Positions 63,677 through 64,000 of a stretch of DNA of 64,000 bases are shown here, in pieces; the stretch's first letter is position 1, and the number at the start of each line of letters is the position of its first letter. This stretch comes from Fimbriimonadaceae bacterium. GTDB lineage: Bacteria > Armatimonadota > UBA10988. The notes below the pieces were generated by a model. That model did no database searches, was not told where the DNA came from, and saw only the letters and a program-made list of their open reading frames with translations. The stretch spans positions 186,001 through 250,000 of the forward strand of contig JADZEX010000020.1 in NCBI GenBank assembly GCA_020850355.1, given 5' to 3'. The position numbers were made by a program, and so were the translations under genes.

Positions 63677-64000
63677 GTCGTCCTCCCGGTCAGCGGGTCG
63701 TAGTCGAAGTCGCGGTCCAACGGCCAGATCGGCCGGCGCACGTGCTGGTAGTCGTAGGCCCCGAAGTCGGGCCGGTGGACACCGGGCGTGTCGGCGTCGA
63801 AAATCTGCTCGGCCAGCGGCGCGAAGGCGGCCCGGAAGTGGACCGCCGACTTCAGCGCCAGCAGCCGGCAGGTGGCCGGCTCGATGCCCACGGAGCGCAG
63901 CACCTCGGGGTCCCAGACCTGCACCCGGCGCTCGGTCACGATCACGCTGACGCGGCCGATCTGCAGCACCGCGACCAGCCCGAGGTCGCCGGCCACACCG
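63673..64000 (-). CDS. MlrC/M81-family protein, C-terminal part (cut by window edge)
   Basis: The 109 residues in the window match the C-terminal domain of MlrC-like M81 metallopeptidases (microcystinase C group, DUF1485): the pattern KSAVHFRAAFAPLAEQIFD, then DTPGVHRPDF and a closing RRPIWPLDRD. The gene continues beyond base 64,000, so the zinc-binding domain is out of view. Its stop overlaps the pyrC start (ATGA). A role in degrading small peptides or amide-bonded compounds is inferred from the family. Confidence 0.75.
   Translation of the reverse strand, partial: GVAGDLGLVAVLQIGRVSVIVTERRVQVWDPEVLRSVGIEPATCRLLALKSAVHFRAAFAPLAEQIFDADTPGVHRPDFGAYDYQHVRRPIWPLDRDFDYDPLTGRTT

Overview
The window is a GC-rich bacterial chromosome segment, about 70% G+C where I counted by hand, and almost completely coding. 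The organism is not identifiable from one window. Several features together suggest an uncultured Armatimonadota- or Planctomycetota-like lineage: the futalosine-type menaquinone genes (mqnD plus UbiD/UbiX/UbiA homologues), the DUF6785-type OPT-like transporter, a DUF6259-like secreted protein, DUF4350, VIT/VWA and MlrC-like proteins. This placement is an inference of moderate to low confidence. Near-consensus sigma-70 promoters are readable in several intergenic gaps, and three of them share the string TGTGCTA at the -10 region.

Left part (1-13,200): the tail of an unknown gene; a metallophosphoesterase-HAD phosphatase fusion; a lower-GC two-gene cassette (SMC/OLD-like AAA ATPase plus a small PD-(D/E)XK-like nuclease) with its own promoter, which is the best candidate here for an undescribed, defence-like system; a secreted glycosidase-like protein; a SpoIIM-like membrane protein; an FmdB zinc ribbon; a secreted HExxH protein; an orphan histidine kinase; and a UPF0182 membrane protein.

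Middle (13,200-38,500): a VIT/VWA protein; the DUF4350-MoxR-phosphoglycosyl transferase run; the menaquinone cluster (UbiD, a deacetylase-like protein, UbiX, UbiA) followed by a TPR membrane protein; a Gfo/Idh/MocA oxidoreductase lying directly behind a canonical terminator; the OPT-like transporter; a giant fusion of a degenerate M28 peptidase domain with an FtsX-type permease; two TPR proteins; a lone TldD; a TlpA-like thioredoxin; and a large secreted DUF6259-like protein.

Right part (38,400-64,000): a tightly packed leftward run of about 12 kb, starting with a DUF4139 protein and mqnD, then an ABC exporter module, a YfcE phosphodiesterase, two TM-plus-helical proteins, UPF0114 and a Ca2+-type P-ATPase. 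Divergent from it lies an RNA polymerase omega, dnaJ and small acidic protein operon, followed by a second MoxR ATPase. The end holds a leftward block of housekeeping genes: MlrC-like, pyrC, a small membrane protein, rpsO, pnp, then an M16 peptidase, dapB, a large secreted protein and a D-2-hydroxyacid dehydrogenase. I saw no CRISPR array, rRNA, convincing tRNA or insertion sequence.
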